Positions 9,121 through 18,390 of a DNA stretch of 64,000 nucleotides are shown here, in pieces (position 1 is the first letter of the stretch; every line of letters begins with the position of its first letter). Below the pieces are notes generated by a model. It was not told where the DNA came from. It made no database searches and saw only the letters and a program-made list of their open reading frames with translations. Origin of the DNA: Trinickia dabaoshanensis (GTDB lineage: Bacteria; Pseudomonadota; Gammaproteobacteria; Burkholderiales; Burkholderiaceae); assembly GCF_002879885.1 (NCBI RefSeq), contig NZ_PNYA01000027.1, forward strand, positions 49,514 through 113,513, given 5' to 3'. The position numbers were made by a program, and so were the translations under genes.

Positions 9121-12100
9121 TCAAATCGATGGCATGCGCTTCGCCTTCTCCTTCTCGCTCTCGTTGGAAGCAAGGGCCGGTATGGCCCGCTGCTCGATGG
9201 CCGCACGCGAGGCGCCCGCGGCCAGACGCGCGGCCATCGCCGCATTCATCGCTTCCTCGATTCGCTCTTTGTTATAGGGCTTGCGCAGCAGCATCGCGCC
9301 GGCAAGCGCTTGGTGATCGCTGTCCTCGGGCAACGCGTCGTAGCCCGTCGCGAATATCACGCGCAAACCCGGCTGCAATGCGAGGGCCCGCATCGCGAGT
9401 TCGTCGCCCGACAAATCCGGCAACGAGATATCCGTGACGATCACGTCGAAGGCGTGCTCGCTGAGCAACCGCAACGCGTCGGTCGCATCGCCCGCCTCCG
9501 TCACGGCGTGACCGAGGTAGCTGAGCATATCGGCCGTCGTGAAGCGAACCATGGCGTCATCGTCGACGAGCAGCACGCGCGCGGGCACCCGCGCTGCGTC
9601 CGGCACGACTTCTTGCGCCGGCGCGGGCAGAATCGGCGTCTCGACCGGCACCGGTTGAGCGCGCGCTTGGTTGCGCAGAACATAGCGAATCTTGCGCGCC
9701 ATCGCTTCTCGGCTATACGGTTTGCTGAGCAGGTCCACCCCTTCGTCGAGGCGGCCGCCGTGCACGATCGCGTTGTCGGTGTAGCCGGAGGTGAACAGAA
9801 CGGCGATATTCGGCAGGCGTTCGCGCGCCTTACGGGCCAGTTCAGGACTGCCGAGCGGCCCGGGCATCACCACGTCGGTGAACAGCAGATCGATGGGCAC
9901 GCCGCTCTCGACGATCGCCATCGCGCTTTGCGCGTCCTTCGCTCTCAGCACGCGGTAGCCGAGTTCGGAAAGCAGATCGACCACGGTTCCACGCACATCC
10001 TCATCGTCCTCGACGACGAGCACCGTCTCGTTGCCGCCGGTGATCGCCCCCGTTTCGAGATCGGTTTCGACCTCCTCCGGCTGCTGCGCGCGCGGCAAGT
10101 AGATACGCACGGTGGTGCCATGTCCCACTTCGCTGTAGATCTTGATGTGCCCGCCCGATTGCTTGACGAAACCATACACCATGCTCAGGCCGAGGCCCGT
10201 GCCTTGCCCCTCGGGCTTGGTCGTATAAAAAGGCTCGAATACGCGCTCGAGCAGCTCCGAGGGAATCCCGCATCCGGTATCGGTCACCGCCACCATGACA
10301 TACTGCCCCGCCGCGACGTCGGTGTGACGCGCGACGTAGGTATCGTCGAGAAAGGCGTTACCGGCTTCGATCGTGAGCTTGCCTTGCGCTTGCATGGCGT
10401 CGCGCGCGTTGATCGCGAGATTGAGCAACGCGTTTTCGACCTGGACGGTATCGACGAACGTGTTCCAGAGGCCGCCCGCGATGATCGTCTCGATCTCCAC
10501 GCCTTCGCCCAGCGAGCGCCGCAGCATATCGTCGATGCCGCGAATGAGCCGGCCCAGGTTGACGCTCTTCGGCGAAAGCGGCTGCCTACGGCCGAATGCC
10601 AGCAACTGCGAGGCAAGACGCGAGCCCCGCGAAGTCGCCGCAATCGCTGTCTGCAAGCGCTGCTCCGCGCGCAAATTGCCGGCCACGTCGCGGCTCAACA
10701 ACTGGAGATTGCCCGCAATCACTTGCAAAACGTTGTTGAAGTCGTGCGCCACGCCGCCCGTCAGCTTGCCGATGGCTTCCATCTTTTGCGCCTGCCGCAG
10801 CTGCGCTTCGGTATGCACGCGCTCGGCGATCGCGGCTGCGACGCGCCGCTCGAGGACCACGTTCGCTTCTCGCAAAATATGCTCGGCTTCTTTGCGATGC
10901 GTGATGTCGATGATGGAACCGATGTAGCCGAGAAACGCGCCATCGTCGCTAAAGCGCGGGGCCGCGGCACTGAGCGCCCAGCGATAAACCCCGTCCGAGC
11001 GCCGGACCCGGCACTCGGCGCTGAACGGTTCGCTACGACTAGTGGCCGCCGCGAAAGAAGCTTCGTACTGCTTACGATCTTCGGGATGCAATGCCGCCCA
11101 GGCACCGGCGCCCAATGCGTCTTCCAATGCCTGGCCCGTGAACTCGCACCACAGCCGGTTCAGGTACGTCAGCGATCCGCTAGGCTCGCTGACCCACATC
11201 ATCACGGGCGCATGGTTGGCCATGTTCCGGAAGCGCGCCTCGCTTTCGAGCAACTCGCGCGTCGCGTTGCGCCGCAAGCGCGCCATCTCCAAGTTGGCAT
11301 TGACGCGTGCCATCAGTTCGCGCGCCGAGAACGGCTTCGTCAGGTAATCGTCGGCGCCCGATTCGAGTCCTTCGACGCGCGCCTCTTCGCCCGCGCGCGC
11401 CGACAGCATGACGAACGGCAAATCGCGCAATTGGGCGTCGCCGCGAATCTCGCGCAACAAGCCGAAGCCGTCGAGCACGGGCATCATCACGTCGCTCAAG
11501 ATGAGGTCGGGCTTGCACCGCCGAATCGCGTCGAGCGCGGCTTGACCGTCGGGCACCGTCTCCACCTCCCAACGAGTCCTCAGCATGCGGCCCACGTAAT
11601 CGCGCATGTCGGCGTTATCGTCGGCGACCAACACGCGCGCGCCTACCGTACCGCTGCCGAACGACCATTCCGGTATGTCGTCCGCGCGTTCGATCGATGC
11701 GTCGTCCTCGGTCTCGCCGCCCAATTCGTCATCGAGCGGGAGCCAGCGCAGCGCTTCTTCCACATAGGCGTCGGCACGCGCCGAGCGCTGCGACGGCGTG
11801 AGCGCGGAACCCACGCGCTCCGCCGGCAAATGCGCATAACCGAACGGTAGCCGAAGGACGAACGACGTTCCGTGCCCCACCTCGCTGCTCACCGTGATGG
11901 TGCCGCCGTGGAGCTTGACCAACTCTTGAACCAGCGCGAGCCCGATACCCGATCCTTCGAACGAGCGGCTGCGTTGCCCCTCCACCCGATGAAACCGCTC
12001 GAACAGTCGCGGCAATTCTCGCGCGGGGATGCCTACCCCCGTGTCGCGCACGACCACTTCAGCGGCGGTGCCGTCGCCGCACGGACGCACGATAACGCCG

Positions 12101-13578
12101 ATTTCGCCTTCGAACGTGAACTTGAACGCGTTCGACAGCAAATTCAAGACGATCTTCTCCCACATGTCCCGGTCGACGTAGACGGGTTGCGGGAGCGGTT
12201 CACACTCGATCGACAGCGAGAGCCGCGCGCGTTCGGTCGCCGATTCGAAGTTCGATGCAAGCTCGGCCGTCAGTTTGGAGAGATCCGTCGGCTCGAACGC
12301 GGCGACCACTCGTCCCGCCTCGATCCGCGAAAAGTCGAGCAGCGAATTGACGAGCTTGAGCAGGCGCAAGCCATTTCGATGCGCCGTCACGAGACGTTGC
12401 CGCTGCGCCGCGGCAAGCGCCGCATCGCTCGTATCGCCGAGCGCATCTTCGATTGGCCCGAGCATGAGCGTGAGCGGCGTGCGAAATTCGTGGCTGACGT
12501 TAGAGAAAAACGCCGTCTTCGCGCGGTCGATTTCGGCCAACGCCTCGGCCCGCCGGCGCTCTTCCTCGTAAGCTTGCGCGTGAGCGACGGCTGCTCCGAT
12601 CTGGCCGGCGACGAGATTCAAGAACCCGCGATAAGGCTCATCGAACAAGCGGAAGGGATTCAAACCGACGACGAGCGCCCCGGCGTGACCGCTCTCGCCC
12701 GACGGCAGGATCGGCATTACGACACCCTGCGTGGGCGGCTCGGGCCACGGTCCGGCCGGCAGCGGCGATGCGACGAGCTCTCTCAGGTTCGGCACGAGAA
12801 CGGGCCGATGCGTGCGCAACGCCTCATGCACCGGCCACGGAACTGCACGATCCTCGGGCAGGCGTGCCGGCGCCGCTTCGTGCCCGGCCTCGATGCCCGA
12901 GGCCGCGATGAGCACGATGTCGTCCGCCCCCGACGGCGCGAGATAGAGCAGGGCGAAGGGCAAATCGCGCGTGTGCCGCTCCAGCGCGGCGACACTGCGT
13001 TCGCTGGCATCTTGCCAAGTACGCGCGTCGGCCGCACCCGCGGCGAGATCGCGCAACAGGGCAAGCTGGCGCTCGCCGATCACGCGCTGCGTATCGTCGG
13101 TGTTGGCGCAGATGATGCCGCCAATGGTGCCGTCGTCGTTCGGGATCGGGCTGTAGGAGAACGTGTAATACGTTTCCTCGCGATAGCCGTTGCGCTCCAT
13201 GATCAGAGGCTGCGCTTCGACATAGATGGCCTCGCGGCCGCTCATGGCGAGTTCGAGCATCCCGCCGATGTCGTCCCAGATTTCGCGCCAGACTTCGGCG
13301 ATGGGACGTCCGAGCGCCCACGGATGCTTGCCGCCGATGATCGATTGATAAGCGTCGTTATAAAAATAGATCAGCGACGAACCCCAGCCGATCCACATCG
13401 GCTGGCGCGAATTGAGGATGATGCGCAGCGCGAGCTTCAGGTTTCGAGGCCAATGCGCGGGATCGCCGAGCGCCGTCTCGCGCCAATCCTGAGCGCGGAT
13501 GAGCCTACCGAGCTCTCCGCCCCCCGAGAGGAAATCGTTGGTGTCTTCGTTGGGCAACATGCTAGATGCGTCGCTCAT
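9121..13578 (-). CDS. Multi-domain hybrid sensor histidine kinase (two kinase cores, three receivers)
   Basis: 1485 residues with no obvious membrane segment. In order: a PAS-like region (about 50-165), a GAF-like region (about 170-335), a first HisKA with phospho-acceptor His363 (NVSHEFRTPL), a first ATPase domain (about 465-580), a receiver with Asp696 (LILSDVMMP), a PAS/PAC domain (about 785-900), a second HisKA with His945 (GGVAHDFNN), a second ATPase (about 1040-1165), a receiver with Asp1235 and a last receiver with Asp1383. It is likely a cytoplasmic phosphorelay hub. No dedicated output regulator is adjacent. Long open frames on the opposite strand across this gene are shadows. Confidence 0.9.
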   Translation of the reverse strand: MSDASSMLPNEDTNDFLSGGGELGRLIRAQDWRETALGDPAHWPRNLKLALRIILNSRQPMWIGWGSSLIYFYNDAYQSIIGGKHPWALGRPIAEVWREIWDDIGGMLELAMSGREAIYVEAQPLIMERNGYREETYYTFSYSPIPNDDGTIGGIICANTDDTQRVIGERQLALLRDLAAGAADARTWQDASERSVAALERHTRDLPFALLYLAPSGADDIVLIAASGIEAGHEAAPARLPEDRAVPWPVHEALRTHRPVLVPNLRELVASPLPAGPWPEPPTQGVVMPILPSGESGHAGALVVGLNPFRLFDEPYRGFLNLVAGQIGAAVAHAQAYEEERRRAEALAEIDRAKTAFFSNVSHEFRTPLTLMLGPIEDALGDTSDAALAAAQRQRLVTAHRNGLRLLKLVNSLLDFSRIEAGRVVAAFEPTDLSKLTAELASNFESATERARLSLSIECEPLPQPVYVDRDMWEKIVLNLLSNAFKFTFEGEIGVIVRPCGDGTAAEVVVRDTGVGIPARELPRLFERFHRVEGQRSRSFEGSGIGLALVQELVKLHGGTITVSSEVGHGTSFVLRLPFGYAHLPAERVGSALTPSQRSARADAYVEEALRWLPLDDELGGETEDDASIERADDIPEWSFGSGTVGARVLVADDNADMRDYVGRMLRTRWEVETVPDGQAALDAIRRCKPDLILSDVMMPVLDGFGLLREIRGDAQLRDLPFVMLSARAGEEARVEGLESGADDYLTKPFSARELMARVNANLEMARLRRNATRELLESEARFRNMANHAPVMMWVSEPSGSLTYLNRLWCEFTGQALEDALGAGAWAALHPEDRKQYEASFAAATSRSEPFSAECRVRRSDGVYRWALSAAAPRFSDDGAFLGYIGSIIDITHRKEAEHILREANVVLERRVAAAIAERVHTEAQLRQAQKMEAIGKLTGGVAHDFNNVLQVIAGNLQLLSRDVAGNLRAEQRLQTAIAATSRGSRLASQLLAFGRRQPLSPKSVNLGRLIRGIDDMLRRSLGEGVEIETIIAGGLWNTFVDTVQVENALLNLAINARDAMQAQGKLTIEAGNAFLDDTYVARHTDVAAGQYVMVAVTDTGCGIPSELLERVFEPFYTTKPEGQGTGLGLSMVYGFVKQSGGHIKIYSEVGHGTTVRIYLPRAQQPEEVETDLETGAITGGNETVLVVEDDEDVRGTVVDLLSELGYRVLRAKDAQSAMAIVESGVPIDLLFTDVVMPGPLGSPELARKARERLPNIAVLFTSGYTDNAIVHGGRLDEGVDLLSKPYSREAMARKIRYVLRNQARAQPVPVETPILPAPAQEVVPDAARVPARVLLVDDDAMVRFTTADMLSYLGHAVTEAGDATDALRLLSEHAFDVIVTDISLPDLSGDELAMRALALQPGLRVIFATGYDALPEDSDHQALAGAMLLRKPYNKERIEEAMNAAMAARLAAGASRAAIEQRAIPALASNESEKEKAKRMPSI

Positions 13579-14624
13579 AGGGGTTCCCTATTCCGATTCG
13601 GCAAAAATATGCACCAGGCACGCAAAAGCCAACAGCCGTCGGTCGGTTGCCGGGCTTGCGCGTCGAGTCGTAACCGGGAGGTTGGGGAATCGCGCCGCGA
13701 CCCATTCGCCCGCCGTGCAAATTGCAGCACGGCGCAAAGCATCGGGAACCTAGACCGATCGTAAGGGAGCAGACACCGCAGCGCGTTGACGAATTCATGG
13801 GGCGCACTTGCTCCTTACGTTCGCCTCAAAAGCGGCGACACGAATGCTCGATCGGGAAAAGAAAGCACGGCGCATGCCATGGCCGGGCATCGATGATGGA
13901 GCGGTCGGCGTCGAGCGGCAGGCGTTGGCCGCAGGCGCGCACAGATCACGTCGGATCAAGCACTGGCATGGATTTGCGTCGCACTCTGCGCTGTGTCGCG
14001 TGCGCATGGCGCGCGGGCGAGCGTCGAAAGAACCGCGCGTGGAAGTATTTCCTTTTTGCACGGCGGGTGAAGCAACGACATACCTGTCGCCGCACGGCCC
14101 GTTTCAACCACGGGCTTGTCGGCGGGCCCCGGGCTTCTCGATTTGGCGGGTACTGCTCCCGCAAAAGCTCACCTCACTGCGACTCGAGTCACGCGACCTG
14201 GCAAAGGCCGCGGCAAGCGCATCCGGCGACTCCCGAAAACGCTCACCTTCTCGGAATCGGAAAGTCCTTTGCCGTATTGGGCGGGCCGATGACACTTGGC
14301 GTGAAGGTCCGGGCCTACTGCGTCCGCCACTTCCCGAAAACACTCACCTCAAGCCGCCTAAATCGCGCATCCGGGGATGGAAGCGCGATACGGGGGCAAT
14401 CGTTCGAACACAGGCCTCATCTCCCGAAAACACTCACCACAGGTTGCCGATCCCTCGGCGAGCCGAGGCGAACGGCTTTTCGGACAAGAGCGGCTCTGAT
14501 GCTTCTGCAAGGCGCATTTGATCGACGGGAGTCGTCGAACGCGATGCCGGTGACGCTGTCGTTGACGCTATCGATACCGCGATGAGGTGAGTCTTTTCGG
14601 GATAGTGAGCTTTTTCAGGAGCGG
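13579..14624. other. Non-coding kilobase carrying satellite iterons
   Basis: About 1,050 nt between the hybrid kinase and an exported-protein gene. Forward-strand frames of up to 287 codons cover it, but they are Arg/Ser/Ala-rich in every frame and no start has a good ribosome binding site. Six copies of the origin motif lie in its second half. Confidence 0.6.
14157..14620. repeat. Cluster of six satellite iterons
   Basis: Reverse-oriented copies (TCCCGnAAAnnCTCACC) lie at 14157-14175, 14231-14249, 14332-14350 and 14422-14438. Forward-oriented copies (GGTGAGTCTTTTCGGGA type) lie at 14585-14602 and, with one change, at 14605-14620. The spacing is irregular (74, 101, 90 nt), unlike the denser array before repA. 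Confidence 0.8.
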
Positions 14625-15164
14625 TCAAAACCCGACTTTCAACTGAAACCCGATGGTGAACGGCAGGTTGTCGGACGGGATTGGCGGGATGAGGATGAAG
14701 TTCATGCCCACGCGCTTATATACGACCATGACGACGGGCGCGGCCACTGGCCCGATCGAATGATCATGGCCGAAGCCATAACTGCCGTAGTTGTATCCGG
14801 AAATCAGGCCGCCCATCACGGCTAAGCGCACGAAGCCCCAATGGGCGAATTCGGGCGCCCATACCCCACCGCCGTACCACGACGGATGGGAAAGCGAATT
14901 GCGAAATCCCCCGGCCGTGACGGCCCATTGACCATTGAGCCAACACTCCACGCCCAATCCGGGGTTGACGTCCTCGAACGATTGCTTCGGATGAATGTGA
15001 TGCGACGCGATCATCGCATCGACCCACAGGCCGCCTCCACACCAATCGGCCGCATGCGCTTGCGTGGACACCATCATGGACGCCATCGTGCCAAGCACGA
15101 CCGCCGATATCGCCTTCGCCGCGCGCGCGCCGATGCGGCGCGCAGCCGCCATCCTCAAACGCAT
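14625..15164 (-). CDS. Exported protein, outer-membrane beta-barrel-like, unknown function
   Basis: 179 residues from the ATG at 15164, preceded by GGAGAGG. A signal peptide with a twin-Arg-free basic N-terminus and hydrophobic core (KAISAVVLGTMASMMVS) ends at AHA-A, about residue 37. The mature part alternates short aromatic and hydrophobic strands (WAVTAGGFRNSL, HWGFVRLAVMGGLISGYNYG, MNFILIPP) and ends in Phe (LPFTIGFQLKVGF), as many outer-membrane barrels do. A longer frame upstream to 15311 lacks protein character. I do not recognise a specific family; an enzyme-like or structural barrel of six to eight strands is plausible. Confidence 0.7.
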   Translation of the reverse strand: MRLRMAAARRIGARAAKAISAVVLGTMASMMVSTQAHAADWCGGGLWVDAMIASHHIHPKQSFEDVNPGLGVECWLNGQWAVTAGGFRNSLSHPSWYGGGVWAPEFAHWGFVRLAVMGGLISGYNYGSYGFGHDHSIGPVAAPVVMVVYKRVGMNFILIPPIPSDNLPFTIGFQLKVGF

Positions 15165-15374
15165 GTCCTCTCCGTTTGCCGGTCGGAGCCGGCGTGGTTG
15201 TCGTCTGTCGTCCCGTTCTCTCGGCTTTGCGCCGTTCGTCGCGCACTCTACTACAGCAATGTTGACGACGCGATGATTAGAGGCCCGACTCGAGCGCGGG
15301 CAGGCGAGCAAGACTCAGACCGCAGACTCACACCGAAGACTCATACCGCCGACCTTATCGGAGGGCTCGCGCGC

Positions 15375-15860
15375 TCAAAGGCCCAAATCGGAGAGGCCGG
15401 GATGGTCGTCGGGCCGCCGGCCTAGAGGCCAACGATACAGACGTTCGCTTTCGCGAATCGGCAAATCGTTGATGCACGCAAAACGGCGCGCCATCAAGCC
15501 TCGTTCGTCGAACTCCCAGTTCTCGTTGCCGAACGAGCGAAACCAGTTGCCGGAATCGTCGTGCCACTCGTAGGCGAAGCGAACGGCAATGCGGTTGCCG
15601 TCGTGCGCCCACAGTTCCTTGATGAGGCGGTAGTCGAGTTCCTTGGCCCATTTGCGCTGCAAGAAGGCGACGATCTGCGCGCGCCCGGTCACGAATTCGG
15701 CCCGGTTTCGCCATACGCTTTGCGGCGTGTAGGCCAGCGCGACACGCTCGGGGTCGCGCGAGTTCCAACCGTCCTCGGCCGCCCGCACTTTCTGTTTCGC
15801 GGTTTCGAGCGTGAAGGGCGGCAACGGCGGCCGCATTTCATTAGGACTACTATCCGACAT
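15375..15860 (-). CDS. DUF1348 / nuclear-transport-factor-2-like protein
   Basis: 161 residues. The pattern [57 protein letters not shown] and [20 protein letters not shown] is typical of the DUF1348 group of the SnoaL/NTF2 fold, about 150-160 residues. The fold forms a small cavity; the natural ligand of this group is not known. It ends the reverse-strand pair with the TetR gene (9 nt apart), so it is probably controlled by that repressor. Confidence 0.85.
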   Translation of the reverse strand: MSDSSPNEMRPPLPPFTLETAKQKVRAAEDGWNSRDPERVALAYTPQSVWRNRAEFVTGRAQIVAFLQRKWAKELDYRLIKELWAHDGNRIAVRFAYEWHDDSGNWFRSFGNENWEFDERGLMARRFACINDLPIRESERLYRWPLGRRPDDHPGLSDLGL

Positions 15861-15869
15861 ACGCTTCTC

Positions 15870-16547
15870 CTAGGTGGATACGCGCTTCGCCTTGGAAGCG
15901 CGCGGTCGCGGCATCGACGCCGCATGATCGAGCAATTGACGCGCGGCGGCTTGCGCGTCGTCGGCGGCATCGGCCGCTCCGCTCACGAGCGCAACGCCGA
16001 TCGCGCCGTCGACGAGCACGAGCCATTGCCGCGCGAGCGCCGTGGCTTGACGCGCATCGATACCGTGCTCCTCGGCGAACGCCGCGAAGCATGCTTCGAT
16101 AAAGCGCAGCAGCGCTGCCTTGTGCTCGCGGGCAACGATCCGAATCGGATCGGCGGGCGAAGCGATTTCGCCGGATGCATTGAGAAACGCGCATCCGTGA
16201 AAGCCGGGCGAGGCAAACCATTCGCGCAAGACGTCGAACATGCCGAGCAATTGGCCGCCGGGCGAGTTCCCCTTGCGCCGCGTGCTCTGTTCGAACCAGT
16301 CCATCCACCGCAGATGCCGTCGCTCGAGCGCCGCGGCCACGAGCGCATCCTTCGATTCGAAGTACGCATAAAAGCTCTTGCGGGTCGCCTGCGAAGCGCG
16401 AACGATCGCATCGACCCCGGTGGCATGAATACCGCCCGCATAGATCAGCGCCTCCGCCGCGTCGAGCAGCCGGTCGCGCGGGCCCGGGAGCGTTTTTGGA
16501 TCGGCATCGCGTATGGCCGGTGGCGAATCGTCGGTTGCTGTTTTCAT
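15870..16547 (-). CDS. TetR-family transcriptional regulator
   Basis: 225 residues from the ATG at 16547. The N-terminal helix-turn-helix is clear: RDRLLDAAEALIYAGGIHAT, VDAIVRASQATRKSFYAYFE, then SKDALVAAALERR. The remaining part is an all-helical ligand-binding domain. It is followed at once by the DUF1348 gene and is divergent from a YceI gene. A long inverted repeat lies directly upstream of its start (16551-16581) and is probably its own operator. An in-frame extension to 16724 would run through that operator and is rejected. Confidence 0.9.
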   Translation of the reverse strand: MKTATDDSPPAIRDADPKTLPGPRDRLLDAAEALIYAGGIHATGVDAIVRASQATRKSFYAYFESKDALVAAALERRHLRWMDWFEQSTRRKGNSPGGQLLGMFDVLREWFASPGFHGCAFLNASGEIASPADPIRIVAREHKAALLRFIEACFAAFAEEHGIDARQATALARQWLVLVDGAIGVALVSGAADAADDAQAAARQLLDHAASMPRPRASKAKRVST

Positions 16548-16550
16548 GCC

Positions 16551-16581
16551 GACAAAGGTAGAACGATCATTCTCCTTTGTC
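16551..16581. promoter_or_regulatory. Probable TetR operator (nested inverted repeat)
   Basis: Outer arms GACAAAGG and CCTTTGTC are perfect complements separated by 15 nt. Inside lies a second imperfect palindrome centred on CGATC (AGAA...TTCT). The whole sits 3 nt upstream of the TetR start codon, within its leader, and about 110 nt before the divergent YceI gene. It could therefore control both directions. Confidence 0.7.
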
Positions 16582-16688
16582 AATACGATGCCTGCATATA
16601 AGCTATCGCCCCGAGGTGAAGTTTTACGGGAGCCGAGCGGGCGGTACGGCGCGGCCGGCGATTGCGAGTAACGACGAAGAGGAAAGCA

Positions 16689-17372
16689 ATGAAGGTGACG
16701 ACGATCAAGCGCTGGTTGATGCATCGGGCGATGCTGAGCGCGGCCGCGCTGGCGATGGGTGCGCTCGCGATGCCGGGCTGTACGCCGCTACAGGTCGTGT
16801 CGCACACGGTATCCGCCGACGAGGCTGGGGTGCCTGTTGGCGAATACGCGCTCGATGCCGATCATTGGAGCATCACGTTCGACGTCGAGCACTTGAAGTA
16901 CTCGCGCTTCGTGATGCGTTTCGACCGCGCGCACGGCACGCTTCAATGGAAGCCAGGCGGGCTGGAAGCCAGCACGGCCGACATCTCGATCGACGCTGCC
17001 AGCGTCGATACGAAAGTGCCGTTGCTCGACAAGATGGTGAAGGGCGCCGACATGTTCGACGCGGCGACGTTCCCGACGATTCGTTTCGTCGGCAACCACT
17101 TCGTGAGGACCGGGCCGGCGCAAGGCAAGCTGGAAGGAGACTTGACGATTCGGACGGTGACGCGTCCGGTCACGCTCGACGTGACGTTCAACGGCTATGG
17201 ACGCAACCCGCTCACGCACGCGGATACACTGGGATTTTCCGCGCACGGCGCGTTCAGCCGTGCGCAGTTCGGATTGGCGACCTGGTATCCCGCGGTCGGC
17301 AACGACGTGCAAGTGCGCATCGAAGCCGAGTTCGAGCGACGCTCGAGCGCTACACCGTCCAATCCAGAATGA
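16689..17372 (+). CDS. YceI-family periplasmic protein
   Basis: 227 residues from the ATG at 16689, with GAGGAAAG upstream. An N-terminal export segment ([17 protein letters not shown]) has a Cys that could be lipidated, although the -3/-2 residues are not ideal for a lipobox. The rest is the YceI lipocalin-like barrel: [48 protein letters not shown], and the end [20 protein letters not shown]. Family members bind long isoprenoid chains in the periplasm. Its last 23 nt overlap the end of tdh on the other strand. Control by the divergent TetR gene is likely. Confidence 0.85.
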   Translation: MKVTTIKRWLMHRAMLSAAALAMGALAMPGCTPLQVVSHTVSADEAGVPVGEYALDADHWSITFDVEHLKYSRFVMRFDRAHGTLQWKPGGLEASTADISIDAASVDTKVPLLDKMVKGADMFDAATFPTIRFVGNHFVRTGPAQGKLEGDLTIRTVTRPVTLDVTFNGYGRNPLTHADTLGFSAHGAFSRAQFGLATWYPAVGNDVQVRIEAEFERRSSATPSNPE

Positions 17373-18378
17373 CTTTGCCGCTTTCACCGGAGAGCATGGT
17401 GGCGAACGCTTCTTGGTAGTCGTCCACCGCGAAGCGGTGCGTGAGGATCGGCGAGAGATCGAGGCCGCTTTGCAGCATCGCCACCATCTTGTACCAAGTC
17501 TCGAACATTTCGCGCCCGTAAATGCCCTTGATTTCGAGCCCCTTGAAAATCACCTGATTCCAGTCGATAGCGGTTTGCGCGGGCGGGATACCGAGCAACG
17601 CGATTTTCCCGCCGTGGTTCATCGCCTCGAGCATGCCGGTGAATGCGCTGGGCACACCCGACATTTCGAGGCCTACGTCGAACCCTTCCGTCATGTGCAG
17701 CTCGCTCATGACGTCGCGCAACGACTCCTTCGAGATGTTGACGGCTCGCGTGGCGCCCATCTTGCGCGCGAGGCCGAGCCGGTATTCGTTCACATCGGTG
17801 ATCACGATGTTGCGCGCGCCGACGTGCCGCGCGATCGCCACGGCCATGATGCCGATGGGTCCCGCTCCGGTGATCAACACGTCCTCGCCGACCAAGTTGA
17901 ACGACAGCGCGGTGTGCGTCGCGTTGCCGAACGGGTCGAAGATCGCGGCGAGATCGTCGGAGATTTCGTCGGGAATCTTGAAGGCGTTGAAGGCGGGAAT
18001 CACGAGATACTCGGCGAATGCGCCCTCCCGGTTCACACCGACGCCGATGGTGTTGCGGCATAGATGACGCCGGCCCGCACGGCAGTTACGGCAGAAGCCG
18101 CACGTGATATGTCCTTCGCCCGAGACGCGATCGCCAATGGCGAAGCCTCGCACCTCTTGTCCCATTTCGACGATTTCACCGACGTACTCGTGGCCTACGT
18201 GCATCGGCACGGGAATCGTCTTTTGCGCCCAGTCGTCCCATTTCCAAATATGAATGTCGGTGCCGCATATCGCCGTGCGCTTGATGCGGATCATGACATC
18301 GTTGTGGCCCACTTCGGGCTTGTTTACTTGCGTCAGGGTGAGCCCGGGCGCGCGTTCGAGTTTGGCGAGTGCCTTCAT
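17350..18378 (-). CDS. tdh: L-threonine 3-dehydrogenase
   Basis: 342 residues, essentially the length of E. coli Tdh (341). It is a zinc-dependent medium-chain dehydrogenase that oxidises L-threonine to 2-amino-3-ketobutyrate with NAD+. The catalytic zinc Cys is at residue 38 ([11 protein letters not shown]), followed by [10 protein letters not shown]. The structural zinc cluster is seen in [15 protein letters not shown], and the NAD site in [13 protein letters not shown]. It follows kbl by 12 nt, forming the two-step threonine-to-glycine pathway. Confidence 0.95.
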   Translation of the reverse strand: MKALAKLERAPGLTLTQVNKPEVGHNDVMIRIKRTAICGTDIHIWKWDDWAQKTIPVPMHVGHEYVGEIVEMGQEVRGFAIGDRVSGEGHITCGFCRNCRAGRRHLCRNTIGVGVNREGAFAEYLVIPAFNAFKIPDEISDDLAAIFDPFGNATHTALSFNLVGEDVLITGAGPIGIMAVAIARHVGARNIVITDVNEYRLGLARKMGATRAVNISKESLRDVMSELHMTEGFDVGLEMSGVPSAFTGMLEAMNHGGKIALLGIPPAQTAIDWNQVIFKGLEIKGIYGREMFETWYKMVAMLQSGLDLSPILTHRFAVDDYQEAFATMLSGESGKVILDWTV

Positions 18379-18390
18379 GTTCGGGGCTCC

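Noticed and set aside
9094..13764. Forward-strand open frames of 918 and 630 codons
   Set aside because: They lie exactly opposite the multi-domain kinase, are rich in Arg/His/Ala, and show no domains; they result from GC-rich codon bias.
13722..14585. Forward frames of 287 and 237 codons across the satellite-iteron region
   Set aside because: No good ribosome binding site, Arg/Ser-rich in several frames at once, interrupted by repeated iterons.
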